Source of the DNA: Enterococcus sp. ZJ1622
GTDB lineage: Bacteria; Bacillota; Bacilli; Lactobacillales; Enterococcaceae
Length of the DNA: 64,000 nucleotides
Assembly: GCF_011038845.1 (NCBI RefSeq)
Contig: NZ_JAAKDW010000007.1
Span: 1-64,000, forward strand
Reading direction: 5' to 3'
Shown here: one piece after another, positions 54,739 to 63,590 of the stretch
How positions within the stretch are numbered: the first letter of the stretch is position 1
How the letters are laid out: each line of letters opens with the position of its first letter
Translations under genes and position numbers: made by a program
Notes under the pieces: generated by a model
What the model saw: the letters and a program-made list of their open reading frames with translations, nothing else
Told to the model about the DNA's origin: nothing
Databases searched by the model: none

Positions 54739-54921
54739 GTAAAGTTGAGCAAATTTTTTGTAATAATAGGCGTATGTCTTTTTCGTTGAGGAGATGGAGA
54801 AGCATATGGCTTATTTTTTTGTTTGCTCTGCTTACTTTCTTTCCACTTCAAGTGGCAGAAACATCTACTTTTTATTTTGTAAGCGGAACCATATACTTGG
54901 AATCAGAAGGAGATCATTTCT

Positions 54922-57015
54922 ATGAAAACAAGAACGATTGAAATACTTCACAGAATCTTGACAGCCCAATATCCGATAAAAGCGGAACATCTAGCATCTG
55001 AATTCAATGTCAGTCAGCGGACGATCCGTAATGAAGTTCTTGAAGCGAACATCTGGCTGAGCAGTAAACAGCTTCCGGAAATCCGTACGATTCGCAATAA
55101 AGGTTTTTTGTTGAAGCTGGAGGCTGACAAGCAAGTTCGATTAGAAACTGAAATAAAAGATGTGAAAGACGGATTTTTGAATCGGCGCGAACGCATTTTT
55201 GATTTAGTTTTAGCCATTGCTTACAGCCGGAGCCCGATCCACCTAAACAGAAAAGAAGAAGAATTCCAAATCTCTAAAAGTACATTAGATGAAGATATGA
55301 GACGTTTACGGGCAACGCTGGTCAGTTATGGGATCGAGATCGTCAGTTATGGAAAGCAAGGACTGGTCTATAAAGGTCCAGAACGGTCTATCCGTACGAT
55401 GATCTATGATTTTATCAATCAGAATCTGGGGATGACCGACTTCTTTATGGACCAAGATTCGCAATCAACACCAGCTCAAAAAATCTTTCTCCATTATTTT
55501 TCTTTGGCGGAAATCAAAAAAATAGAGGAGATCTATTCCGAGAAGTTATCGAAACAAGAGGATGAGATGTATAAAAAGCAAATCCTGCTTTTTACATTGA
55601 TCTGGGTCCAGCGAATCAGGAAGCATGAATTTATCTCTGCGATCAATTGGAAAAATACAGAAATAAAAGACAGCAGCTTTTCTGCATTTATGGATCTCAT
55701 GATCGAGGGATTTCAATTGGCTAATGTCCCGCAAGTAGAAAGAAATTACCTTCGTTTCACTATCGAGACGTTCAATGCTAGAGATATCTCCAATTCGATC
55801 GAGTGGGTACAAGCTCAATTGCTAACGATCCAATTGATCCAATCTGTAGAGAACGAGACACGCATCCCTTTCAATCTAAAAGAAGAAGCTTTATTCGAAA
55901 ATCTCTATAAACACATGGCTGCTCTGATCGTAAGGATCAAGAACGATATCCAAGTCATGAATCCATTGAAAGAAAATATCCGAACGAATTATTTTTCGAT
56001 CTACCGCGCCGTCACTCATTTTGTTCCTACGATTGAAGAAGTGATTGGTGGCAAGATGCTTGAGGACGAGATAGCTTTTCTTGTCATCCACTTTTCGACG
56101 ATCGCCAGTGTGATCAAGCGAGACTTGAATTATGTTTATCAATCAGTCGTTGTCTGCAATCACGGTATGGCTACCGGGAATCTGTTAGCAGAAAACCTGA
56201 AAGAAAAATTTCCTCAGATCGAGATTGTTGCAGTTTTAAGTTCAAAAGAAATCGATTTGGTGGATAAACTGGATGTCGATCTAGTTTTCAGCACCTTTCA
56301 ATTGAATTACCGAAATAAACCGCTTTTAGTTGTCGATCCGATTTTGACTGAGACGAATGTCTTGGTTATAGAAGACTTCTTGAAAAGAAATGAAGGACTA
56401 CAGCGTTTAGAGCCTAACAGTCATGAATCGACGGAGTTGTTCACTCAAATAATAGCCGTCATGGAAGAAAGTGGTGGCCGAGTGGATCGCATCATCTATG
56501 GCAAGTTGGAAAAACTATTCGAAACAAACAATTTAGAAATCAACAAAAGGGAGATCCAGCCTATGTTAAAAGATATTTTGACGGACAGCAATATTATGAT
56601 CAAAGAAAAAGCCATTACTTGGGAGGAATCGATCGAACTAGCTGCTAAACCATTGGTCAAAGAAAACATTGTCGAAGAACGCTATGTCGAAGCGATGATC
56701 CGCGCAGTGAATGAATATGGTCCATATATCGTGATTGGCAAACACATGGCGCTAGCCCATGCTCGACCAGAAGATGGGGTCAATAAGTTAGGAGTCAGCG
56801 TAGCTACGATCGAACGACCAATCGATTTTGGTAATCCTGAAATGGATCCAGTAAAGATTATTTTTTGTCTGGCGGCAGTAGATTCCTACTCGCATCTGAA
56901 TATCATGAAAGAACTGATCGAACTGATCAACAACGAAGAGAAGTTGGATCGATTGTCCGAATGCACGAATGTCGAAGATTTCAAACAACTGCTTTTTTCA
57001 GCAGGTGAGAAATAA
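54922..57015 (+). CDS. PRD-type transcriptional activator with EIIB- and EIIA-like domains (MtlR/LicR type)
   Basis: A 697-residue regulator: HTH domains at about 1-60 (EILHRILTAQYPIKAEHLAS, SQRTIRNEV) and 85-165, two PRDs (about 180-400), an EIIB-like domain (410-500, VVCNHGMATGNLL), and a C-terminal EIIA domain with GKHMALAHARPEDG, where H613 is the phosphorylation site. PRD histidines sense the state of the PTS. The operon has EIIB and EIIC genes but no separate EIIA, so this EIIA domain may act in transport too. AGAAGGAG precedes the start. Confidence 0.87.
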   Translation: MKTRTIEILHRILTAQYPIKAEHLASEFNVSQRTIRNEVLEANIWLSSKQLPEIRTIRNKGFLLKLEADKQVRLETEIKDVKDGFLNRRERIFDLVLAIAYSRSPIHLNRKEEEFQISKSTLDEDMRRLRATLVSYGIEIVSYGKQGLVYKGPERSIRTMIYDFINQNLGMTDFFMDQDSQSTPAQKIFLHYFSLAEIKKIEEIYSEKLSKQEDEMYKKQILLFTLIWVQRIRKHEFISAINWKNTEIKDSSFSAFMDLMIEGFQLANVPQVERNYLRFTIETFNARDISNSIEWVQAQLLTIQLIQSVENETRIPFNLKEEALFENLYKHMAALIVRIKNDIQVMNPLKENIRTNYFSIYRAVTHFVPTIEEVIGGKMLEDEIAFLVIHFSTIASVIKRDLNYVYQSVVVCNHGMATGNLLAENLKEKFPQIEIVAVLSSKEIDLVDKLDVDLVFSTFQLNYRNKPLLVVDPILTETNVLVIEDFLKRNEGLQRLEPNSHESTELFTQIIAVMEESGGRVDRIIYGKLEKLFETNNLEINKREIQPMLKDILTDSNIMIKEKAITWEESIELAAKPLVKENIVEERYVEAMIRAVNEYGPYIVIGKHMALAHARPEDGVNKLGVSVATIERPIDFGNPEMDPVKIIFCLAAVDSYSHLNIMKELIELINNEEKLDRLSECTNVEDFKQLLFSAGEK

Positions 57016-57039
57016 TAAATGATACGGGGGAGAACAAAG

Positions 57040-57342
57040 ATGAACAAATTGAACATTTTATTCGTATGCGGTGCAGGTTTAGGAAGCAGTTTTGCAGCAC
57101 AGATGTCTGCTGAGGATGTGTTGAACAAATTAGGGGTAGAAGCCAAACTGGACCATTGTGATATTTCTTCTGCAGTTTCCATGAAACCAGATGTGATCAT
57201 CACAGCAGAAAATTTTCGTTCGCAGTTCGAAAAATTCACAGTCGATCCAAAAACGGCGATGATCTATTTGAAAAATATTGTCTCGAAAAATGAAATTGAA
57301 GAAAAAATCACCCCAGTTCTACAAGATAAAGGAGTTATCTAA
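57040..57342 (+). CDS. PTS EIIB, ascorbate (UlaB) type
   Basis: A 100-residue protein with the phosphocysteine loop ILFVCGAGLGSSFAAQM (Cys10), the SgaB/UlaB family. The ATG at 57040 is chosen because GGGGGAG lies 6-12 nt upstream; an in-frame ATG at 57019 does not have one. It sits 24 nt after the regulator and 25 nt before the EIIC. Confidence 0.85.
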   Translation: MNKLNILFVCGAGLGSSFAAQMSAEDVLNKLGVEAKLDHCDISSAVSMKPDVIITAENFRSQFEKFTVDPKTAMIYLKNIVSKNEIEEKITPVLQDKGVI

Positions 57343-57367
57343 ATAAAAAAGAAAAGAGGGTAAAAAG

Positions 57368-58657
57368 ATGGGCGTTATCAATTTTATCATCGAAAATATT
57401 TTGACTCAGGCATCGATCACCATTGCACTGATTGCTATGTTGGGTCTACTTTTGCAGAAGAAAACAGCAGGACAAGTCATCTCTGGCACGTTAAAGACAC
57501 TCCTAGGATTCCAAGTATTGAGCGCTGGTTCGAGCATCATCGTTGGAAGCTTGACTTATTTCGGGAAAATTTTTACTGAAGGATTCCATATGCAAGGGAT
57601 CATCCCTTCTATTGAGTCCATCAATGGCCAAGCGATGAATGATTTAGGCTTAGGCAGAGATATCGCACTAACGTTCTTAGCCATTTTTATATTCAATATC
57701 ATTCTAGCTCGTTTCACAAAATGGAAGTACATTTTTCTGACCGGTCAAGCAATTTTATGGATGGCCACGATGACGACAGTCTTCGGCTATTTTGCCGGGC
57801 TGCGAGGCATCGTATTGATCTTGGTCGGTGGTTTTGTCGGCGCTTGTTTCGCGATTGCTATGCCGGCAGTAGCGCAACCGATCATTCGTAAGATCACAGG
57901 ATCGAATGATATTGCTTTAGGTCATTTTTGTACGATCGGATATTTATTTGAAGCAGGTGTTGCTAAGATTTTTGGCGAGAAAGGTGAAAACAAAAAATCG
58001 ATCGAAGATATCAAATTGCCGACACATTTCGAGTTTTTGCAAGATACTTATTTGTCCGTCATGGTAGTGATGGTCCCGCTATATATCATCACTGTTTTAT
58101 TTGCAGGTGAGCCATTCGCTTCTGAATTATCTGGAGATCAAAACTATATCATGTTTGCCTTTTTACAAGCGATCCAATTCGTAGTAGGTGTGTATGTATT
58201 GTTAGCCGGCGTACGGTTGCTATTGGGAGAGATCGTGCCCGCATTTCGAGGGATAGCGATGAAATTAGTTCCTGATGCGATTCCTGCCTTAGATTGTCCA
58301 GTTTTCTTTCCTTATAGCCCCAATGCTGTCATTTTAGGGTTCATCACGACAACGATCGGTACGATCATTGCCATGTTCACTTTGCCGATGTTCGGTTTGG
58401 CGATGATCTTACCAGGTATGCTAACGAATTTCTTTGCCGGAGGAACAGCAGGGATATTTGGCAATGCAGTTGGCGGACGTCGAGGAGCGATCATTGGCGG
58501 TGTCGCTCATGGGTTCTTTATCACATTATTGCCTGCTTTGCTAGTAACGATCTTCAATTCCATGGGATTCATCAATGCTACAGCAACTGATGTAGACACA
58601 GTAGCTGCCGCGCTCTTATATGCATGGATCTTGAGCCCAATTTTGAAAGCATTCTAA
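57368..58657 (+). CDS. PTS EIIC, ascorbate (UlaA) type
   Basis: A 429-residue membrane protein of the SgaT/UlaA family: NFIIENILTQASITIALIAM, QKKTAGQVISGTLKTLLGF, and GHFCTIGYLFEAG. About ten hydrophobic segments. UlaA takes up ascorbate; relatives carry other sugars or polyols. The following aldolase and kinase do not match the ascorbate pathway (no lactonase, no UlaD/E/F), so the substrate is probably different. AAGAGGG precedes the start. Confidence 0.85.
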   Translation: MGVINFIIENILTQASITIALIAMLGLLLQKKTAGQVISGTLKTLLGFQVLSAGSSIIVGSLTYFGKIFTEGFHMQGIIPSIESINGQAMNDLGLGRDIALTFLAIFIFNIILARFTKWKYIFLTGQAILWMATMTTVFGYFAGLRGIVLILVGGFVGACFAIAMPAVAQPIIRKITGSNDIALGHFCTIGYLFEAGVAKIFGEKGENKKSIEDIKLPTHFEFLQDTYLSVMVVMVPLYIITVLFAGEPFASELSGDQNYIMFAFLQAIQFVVGVYVLLAGVRLLLGEIVPAFRGIAMKLVPDAIPALDCPVFFPYSPNAVILGFITTTIGTIIAMFTLPMFGLAMILPGMLTNFFAGGTAGIFGNAVGGRRGAIIGGVAHGFFITLLPALLVTIFNSMGFINATATDVDTVAAALLYAWILSPILKAF

Positions 58658-58675
58658 TTGAAAGTAGGGAAAACG

Positions 58676-59080
58676 ATGTTTGGATTTTTTAAGAAAAAAG
58701 AAAATGAACCGAAAAAAGGACTGGTGGAAGAAAAAGTACTCTCGCCAGAAGCAACCGAAAAGATTCGATCAGAGATCACACATTTGAATCAAGAGATTTC
58801 AACTACCCAAGATAAGGACAGACTAGCGAAACTTTATGAACAGGCTGGACTTAAATTTTCTGAATTATATGAGAACGACCAGGCGATCCGATGCTTAGAA
58901 AAAAGTCTGGAAAATAAACAGACGATCGGAGATGGATATAAAAAACTTATGAGCCTTTATAACCGAAAACGTGCGGATGCTGCTCGTGCTGGGGATGATC
59001 AAGGTATCGATTACTACATGGTCAAAATGGATGAGATGCGGCAAATCGCAAAGCAAGTAACGATCAAAGGAAATAAATAA
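58676..59080 (+). CDS. Small TPR-like helical protein in the sugar operon
   Basis: A 134-residue protein, MFGFFKKKENEPKKG then an acidic helical stretch. Residues 60-95 (LAKLYEQAGLKFSELYEND, QAIRCLEKSLENKQ) form a degenerate tetratricopeptide pair. There are no catalytic motifs. It is conserved in position between EIIC and aldolase, which suggests a scaffold or regulator, but I do not recognise its family. Starts at 58676 after GTAGGG. Confidence 0.65.
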   Translation: MFGFFKKKENEPKKGLVEEKVLSPEATEKIRSEITHLNQEISTTQDKDRLAKLYEQAGLKFSELYENDQAIRCLEKSLENKQTIGDGYKKLMSLYNRKRADAARAGDDQGIDYYMVKMDEMRQIAKQVTIKGNK

Positions 59081-59102
59081 AAAGATAAGGTGGCAATGAA
59101 AG

Positions 59103-59972
59103 ATGTATACAACACTGAAAGAAGTAACAAAAACAGCGGAAGAATTGAATTTTACAGTCGGAGCTTTTAATACGCATAACTTAGAGATGCTTCCGGCCAT
59201 GTTAGGCGCAGCAAAAGAAATGGGTTCGCCAATCATTATCCAAACAAGTGTCGATACCGCTAAATATATCGGCATGCATGTGTTAGTCAATGTAATGACA
59301 GCTATTGCAGAAGAAGAGATGGTCGATGCAGTCTTGCACTTAGACCATGCTCGCGATTTTGATGATATCAAAGAAGCAATCGACAGCGGATATACTTCTG
59401 TCATGTATGACGGCTCTCATCTTCCTTTCAAAGAAAATATCTTGAAGACAAAAGCAGTTGTAGAATATGCCCATGCACACGGTGTTTCCGTAGAAGGAGA
59501 ACTTGGAACGATTGGCGGTACAGAAGAGGGGATCCATGTCGCTGAGAATGACAAAGTCTATACAAGACCGGAAGATGCAGTGGAATTCGTAGAAGCTACA
59601 GGGGTAGATGCATTAGCTATTGCCATTGGTACGAATCATGGACAATTCAAGTCAAAAACAGAAGTGAACATCCCTTTGCTGAAAGAAATCGATGCAGTAG
59701 TCGATGTACCCCTAGTCATCCATGGCGGGACAGGTGTGAAAGAAGAAGATTATCCTGAATTGATCAATAATGGGATCCGTAAATTCAATGTTGGAACGGA
59801 GCTTCTAGTCAACTGGACAAAAGTGGCTAAAGGAACCTTCAGCGAAACAGAAATCAACAAGTCTCTTCGCCATAATGTGATTCCAGCAAATGAAGCAGTA
59901 AAAGAAATCGTCAAACATAAGATCGGTCTATTCATGAACTTGGAAAGTCCGATCAATTTAGGAAACAGATGA
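59103..59972 (+). CDS. Class II ketose-bisphosphate aldolase (FBA/GatY/KbaY type)
   Basis: A 289-residue class II aldolase: GAFNTHNLEM, VLHLDHARDFDDIKEAIDSG with the first zinc His, GELGTIGGTEEG, and VIHGGTGVKEEDY with the last zinc His. It splits fructose- or tagatose-bisphosphate (or a related sugar) to DHAP and an aldehyde. It is the only catabolic enzyme in the operon apart from the kinase. AAGGTGG precedes the start. Confidence 0.88.
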   Translation: MYTTLKEVTKTAEELNFTVGAFNTHNLEMLPAMLGAAKEMGSPIIIQTSVDTAKYIGMHVLVNVMTAIAEEEMVDAVLHLDHARDFDDIKEAIDSGYTSVMYDGSHLPFKENILKTKAVVEYAHAHGVSVEGELGTIGGTEEGIHVAENDKVYTRPEDAVEFVEATGVDALAIAIGTNHGQFKSKTEVNIPLLKEIDAVVDVPLVIHGGTGVKEEDYPELINNGIRKFNVGTELLVNWTKVAKGTFSETEINKSLRHNVIPANEAVKEIVKHKIGLFMNLESPINLGNR

Positions 59973-59973
59973 A

Positions 59974-60594
59974 ATGAAAAAGTATTTCATTCTCCTAGCT
60001 GGTAGCCCCGGTACAGGAAAAACGTATCTTATGAATGAACTGAAAGAACGATTTCCAGATATGTATTCGATCACACTCGATGAAATCAAGGAATACTATG
60101 CAGAATCCATCGGTTTTGACAACTTGGAAGAACGGGCGGAACAAGAAAGGACAAAAGTCTATCCTTTCTATTACAAAGCTCTCGATTTGTACATGGAAGC
60201 AGGAAAGAAAGTGATCGTGTCCGAATATCCTTTTAGTGATAAGCAAAAATCTCGACTCCAAGAACTAGCAGAAAAATACGGATATCAGGTGATCACGATT
60301 CGCCTGACAGCAGACTTTGAAGTGTTATGGCAACGCCGATACAAACGTGATCGTGAGCCCGATCGTCATTTGAGCTATATCATGGATCATTATCATTATG
60401 GTGACGTATTGGAAGATCGAACGAAAGGGACGAACCATATTACGAAAGAAGCATTCAAAAAGATCATCACTGACCGAAAATATGACGAATTCCAGTTAGG
60501 GACACTATATGAATTCGATGTAACAGACTATACTCAAGTCGACTACACTCCGCTATTGGATCAATTAGAAAAAGAAATCAATGATAATAAATAA
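59974..60594 (+). CDS. P-loop kinase (AAA/gluconokinase-like)
   Basis: A 206-residue protein with Walker A AGSPGTGKTYL (residues 9-19), an acidic LDEIKEYYAES and the RLTADFEVLWQRRYKRDRE lid-like segment typical of small-molecule P-loop kinases. It begins 1 nt after the aldolase stop, so it is co-transcribed. It may phosphorylate the imported sugar phosphate to the bisphosphate cleaved by the aldolase, which is inference. Confidence 0.75.
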   Translation: MKKYFILLAGSPGTGKTYLMNELKERFPDMYSITLDEIKEYYAESIGFDNLEERAEQERTKVYPFYYKALDLYMEAGKKVIVSEYPFSDKQKSRLQELAEKYGYQVITIRLTADFEVLWQRRYKRDREPDRHLSYIMDHYHYGDVLEDRTKGTNHITKEAFKKIITDRKYDEFQLGTLYEFDVTDYTQVDYTPLLDQLEKEINDNK

Positions 60595-60625
60595 CGAAGA
60601 AACGATTTAGTATGGATAATTAATA

Positions 60626-60815
60626 GAGACACTCGGAGGTTGTGAGCCTGCCGTTTAACTCTGAGGCACAAGGAACAATTTCAAAAAACAGCCTCTCATG
60701 TTTGATGAATATTGTGACTTGTGCCCGAGGAGTTGGCAGGAGAACACCGTTTATTCGGAAAAAGGAACTGCGACAAGACTTTTGACCTAGCCTCAGAAGA
60801 GCCGAGTGTCTTTTT
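60626..60815 (+). repeat. Nested palindrome of the hairpin repeat family, ending in a terminator
   Basis: The outer arms GACACTCGG (60628-60636) and CCGAGTGTC are followed by TTTTTG. Inside, a unit has the head GAGGTTGTGA, arms GGCACAAG/CTTGTGCC and CTGCC/GGCAG, and the loop AAACAGCCTCTCATGTTTG, which is the loop of the copies at 28.2 kb with changes. Part of its 3' half (AACTGCGACAAGACTTTTG) matches the closing hairpin at 28.56 kb. It ends the sugar operon. Confidence 0.7.
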
Positions 60816-60939
60816 GTTCTAGGATATTTTTAACATTCTTTTATTTATTGCAGATCTCCTTACGTTTATTTGCCGTAATTAGGACAGTCTTCTATACTTG
60901 ATTACATAGTCATACATTTGCTGAAAAGAAGGGGAGAGA

Positions 60940-61545
60940 ATGGATAATAAGCTGGCGCAATATAAAAGACTACTCGCACTTTCTCAAGCTGGTCTGTATT
61001 ATGGAAAAGATGTGTTTGATAAAGAACGTTTTGAGGAGATCCGGACGATCGCATTGGAATTGATCAGTGAAATAGGAAAAGAAACTTTTGAAGAGATACA
61101 AGCGCTCACAGCAGTTGAAGAAGGTCATCCAACGCCAAAAGTAGACGTCCGTGCCTATATCAAAAAAGACGACAAGATCCTACTGATCGAAGACAAACGG
61201 ACGAAAGAATGGTCCCTGCCAGGCGGATTTGCCGAAATAGGATTGTCCCCTGAAGAAAACGTGCGTAAAGAAGTCTATGAAGAAACAGGATTAACAGTAG
61301 GATCTACTCATCTACGAGCGGTTTTTGACACGAACAAGCAAAAAGATATCCCACAGCTTTTCCAGTATTATAAACTTGTATTTGCTTGTACGATCCACGA
61401 TGGAGATGCCAAGTTTATTGAGAACAATGAAAATTCCGATATGGGGTTTTTTAGTATAGAAGAATTGCCAAAGCTATCAGAAAAGCGAACGACAAAGAAG
61501 CAGTTGCTTATCTTAGGAAACGAAGACCAGATCTATTGCGATTGA
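60940..61545 (+). CDS. Nudix hydrolase with N-terminal helical domain (ADP-ribose pyrophosphatase-like)
   Basis: A 201-residue protein: residues 1-60 are the helical domain of the YjhB-like group (LALSQAGLYYGKDVFDKER), followed by a Nudix domain with GGFAEIGLSPEENV and KEVYEETGL. The usual Glu after the first Gly block is Leu and the Arg before the EE pair is Lys, as I recall for this subgroup. The substrate is probably ADP-ribose or a related nucleoside diphosphate. GGGGAGAG precedes the start. Confidence 0.8.
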   Translation: MDNKLAQYKRLLALSQAGLYYGKDVFDKERFEEIRTIALELISEIGKETFEEIQALTAVEEGHPTPKVDVRAYIKKDDKILLIEDKRTKEWSLPGGFAEIGLSPEENVRKEVYEETGLTVGSTHLRAVFDTNKQKDIPQLFQYYKLVFACTIHDGDAKFIENNENSDMGFFSIEELPKLSEKRTTKKQLLILGNEDQIYCD

Positions 61546-61618
61546 GTTTTTCGTAATGGGAGAAAGCGGGATACTTTGCGAATCATCAAAAAAGAACTCG
61601 TTTTTTTATCGAAAAATA

Positions 61619-61632
61619 GTTGCATTTGCAAC
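61619..61632 (+). promoter_or_regulatory. Palindromic MarR-type operator
   Basis: GTTGCATTTGCAAC is a palindrome with 6-bp arms and a TT centre, 46 nt before the marR start. TTGCA..TGCAA half-sites are typical of MarR proteins in Lactobacillales, so autoregulation is likely. Confidence 0.55.
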
Positions 61633-61678
61633 AAAAATAAGTAAACTAAAGATAAGAATGATATGAAGGAGGGAAGAA

Positions 61679-62131
61679 ATGGCCGAAATTCTCCGTGAGA
61701 TCGGTATGATTGCACGCGCGCTAGACTCCATCAGCAATATCGAGTTCAAAGAAGTAGACCTTACCAGAGGACAATATCTCTATCTTGTACGGATTTGTGA
61801 GAACCCAGGCATCATCCAAGAAAAACTGGCAGAAATGATCAAAGTCGATCGAACGACAACGGCACGTGCCATCAAGAAACTAGAAACGAATGGATTCATC
61901 GAACGATTAGCAGATGCTGAGAATAAAAAGATCAAAAAGCTTTATCCAACGGCAAAAGGTTCTGAAGTATATCCATTTATCATCCGTGAGAACAACTATT
62001 CCAACCAGACAGCACTGAAAGGACTCACTGAAAAGGAAGCCGAACAGCTGGAGATACTGCTGAAGCGAGTGAGAGAAAATGTCAGTGAGGACTGGAACTT
62101 TGTAAAAAAGGGCAGCAAAAGAAATTACTGA
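61679..62131 (+). CDS. MarR-family transcriptional regulator
   Basis: A 150-residue winged-helix protein. Core: LTRGQYLYLVRICENPGIIQ, the recognition helix DRTTTARAIKKLETNGFIER and the wing DAENKKIKKLYPTAKG. It starts ATG with AAGGAGGG. It probably controls itself and the following acetyltransferase and B3/B4 genes, which begin 13 nt and about 550 nt later. The ligand is unknown. Confidence 0.88.
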   Translation: MAEILREIGMIARALDSISNIEFKEVDLTRGQYLYLVRICENPGIIQEKLAEMIKVDRTTTARAIKKLETNGFIERLADAENKKIKKLYPTAKGSEVYPFIIRENNYSNQTALKGLTEKEAEQLEILLKRVRENVSEDWNFVKKGSKRNY

Positions 62132-62144
62132 AAGGAACGTATCT

Positions 62145-62666
62145 GTGATAGAAATCAAAAGCAGAAAGATGACACTTGAAGATGTGGACTTACTGCAACG
62201 GATCAGTATAGAGACATTTACTGATACGTTCGGCAAGGACAATACGCCGGAACAGCTGGAAGATTACCTTTCCCAAGCCTATAGCCGAACACAATTGACG
62301 CAGGAACTGCAGGAGATCCATACAGAATTTATTTTGGTAACAGTGGCTGGTGAACCAGCCGGCTATTTGAAATTGAACACAGAAGAAGCGCAATCGGAAG
62401 AGATGGGTCATTCCTTTCTAGAAATCGAGCGAATCTATGTCCGAAAGTCATTCAAACATCAAAGAATCGGTACATGGCTACTGGAATTAGCGTTCAAAAA
62501 AGCAAGAGCAAAGAAAAAGTCCGCTGTATGGCTAGGTGTATGGGAGCATAATCAGCCTGCGCAGGCTTTTTATAAGAAACACGGGTTCATCTTCCATAGT
62601 CAGCATATTTTTTATGTGGGAGACGATCCACAAACCGATTATATACTTGTCAAAAAAATCAACTAA
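62145..62666 (+). CDS. GNAT family N-acetyltransferase
   Basis: A 173-residue acetyltransferase with a GTG start behind AAAGGAACG. EIERIYVRKSFKHQRIGTWLLE (about 95-115) is the acetyl-CoA binding R/Q-x-x-G-x-G/A region, and WLGVWEHNQPAQAFYKKHGF is motif B. It resembles the spermidine/PaiA-type group. The substrate is not evident. Likely in one transcript with the upstream marR gene. Confidence 0.85.
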   Translation: MIEIKSRKMTLEDVDLLQRISIETFTDTFGKDNTPEQLEDYLSQAYSRTQLTQELQEIHTEFILVTVAGEPAGYLKLNTEEAQSEEMGHSFLEIERIYVRKSFKHQRIGTWLLELAFKKARAKKKSAVWLGVWEHNQPAQAFYKKHGFIFHSQHIFYVGDDPQTDYILVKKIN

Positions 62667-62684
62667 TTATTGAGGTGCATAGCT

Positions 62685-63395
62685 ATGAAAAAAGTAATTG
62701 TCGATCCGAATTTTTGGGAACTGTTCCCTGAAGCAACGATTGAACTATTGGCCGTAGAAGGAATCGATAACCATGTCGATAGTGAAAAAGAAGAATCCTA
62801 TCATCAACTGCTCAATCAAGCAGCAAAAGAAGCAAGAAGTTATCTGACCGAAGAACCTTTCAGCCAGAACGAAGTGATTGCCCAATGGCGCCAGGCGTTT
62901 ACGTTGTTCAAAACAAAAAAAGGCGCACGTTCGTCGATCGAAGCATTGCTGAAAAGGGCCAACCAGGAACGTGAATTTTTCCCGATCAATCCGCTTGTCG
63001 ATATCTATAACAGTATTTCACTGCGCTTTGGAGTACCATGTGGTGGTGAAGATATCGAAAAGATCGAAGGAGACCTTCACTTGGGCAAAGCAAAAGGCGG
63101 GGAGACATTTTTACCGCTTGGTGCAGAATCCGATGCGCCTGCTTTACCAGAAGAAATCATTTATTATGATGAAAAAGGAGCCATCTGCCGTTGCCTCAAT
63201 TGGAGAGAAGCACAACGGACGATGCTGACCGAAGAAACTGGGAAAGCCGTACTAGTCATCGAATCGATCAATAAAGAACAAGCCGAACGTGGCGCTCAAG
63301 CAATCCATGCATTGAAAGAACTGATCGATCAGACATTCGGTGTGACTAGTGTCAGACATACATTGACCAAAGATGAGACAGAAACAGAATTATAA
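62685..63395 (+). CDS. B3/B4 tRNA-binding domain protein
   Basis: A 236-residue protein with the B3/B4 fold seen in the beta subunit of PheRS: KKGARSSIEALLKRA, INPLVDIYNSISLRFGVPCGG and LPLGAESDAPALPEE. Free-standing versions may edit mischarged tRNA or act on amino acids, but the role is not established. The ATG at 62685 has GAGGTG. It is followed by a terminator. Confidence 0.83.
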   Translation: MKKVIVDPNFWELFPEATIELLAVEGIDNHVDSEKEESYHQLLNQAAKEARSYLTEEPFSQNEVIAQWRQAFTLFKTKKGARSSIEALLKRANQEREFFPINPLVDIYNSISLRFGVPCGGEDIEKIEGDLHLGKAKGGETFLPLGAESDAPALPEEIIYYDEKGAICRCLNWREAQRTMLTEETGKAVLVIESINKEQAERGAQAIHALKELIDQTFGVTSVRHTLTKDETETEL

Positions 63396-63405
63396 AAAAC
63401 GATCG

Positions 63406-63444
63406 AAAAAGGAATGACAGTCTTCTCTGCCGTTCCTTTTTTTT
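63406..63444 (+). terminator. Terminator of the marR-GNAT-B3/B4 transcript
   Basis: Arms AAAAAGGAA and TTCCTTTTT plus CAG/CTG, with a 6-nt loop and eight T. Confidence 0.75.
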
Positions 63445-63529
63445 GAAAAAATCTGAGTGATTATGTCAAGTACAGGAATTGTGTTTATTTTACTTGAATA
63501 GTATCAAATACAAGTTGTTCACGCTTTCG

Positions 63530-63538
63530 TGGTATAAT
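63530..63538 (+). promoter_or_regulatory. Extended -10 promoter of the VOC gene
   Basis: TGGTATAAT at 63530-63538, 53 nt before the VOC start; no good -35 at 17 nt. Confidence 0.6.
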
Positions 63539-63590
63539 CAGATCAGTGAATATAACTGAAAGAAATTGAAACAGAAAGAAGGGACAGCTG

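Noticed and set aside
54729-54941. Plus-strand frame of 70 codons with a hydrophobic stretch
   Set aside because: It starts inside a terminator T tract, has no convincing ribosome binding site and overlaps the start of the PRD regulator.
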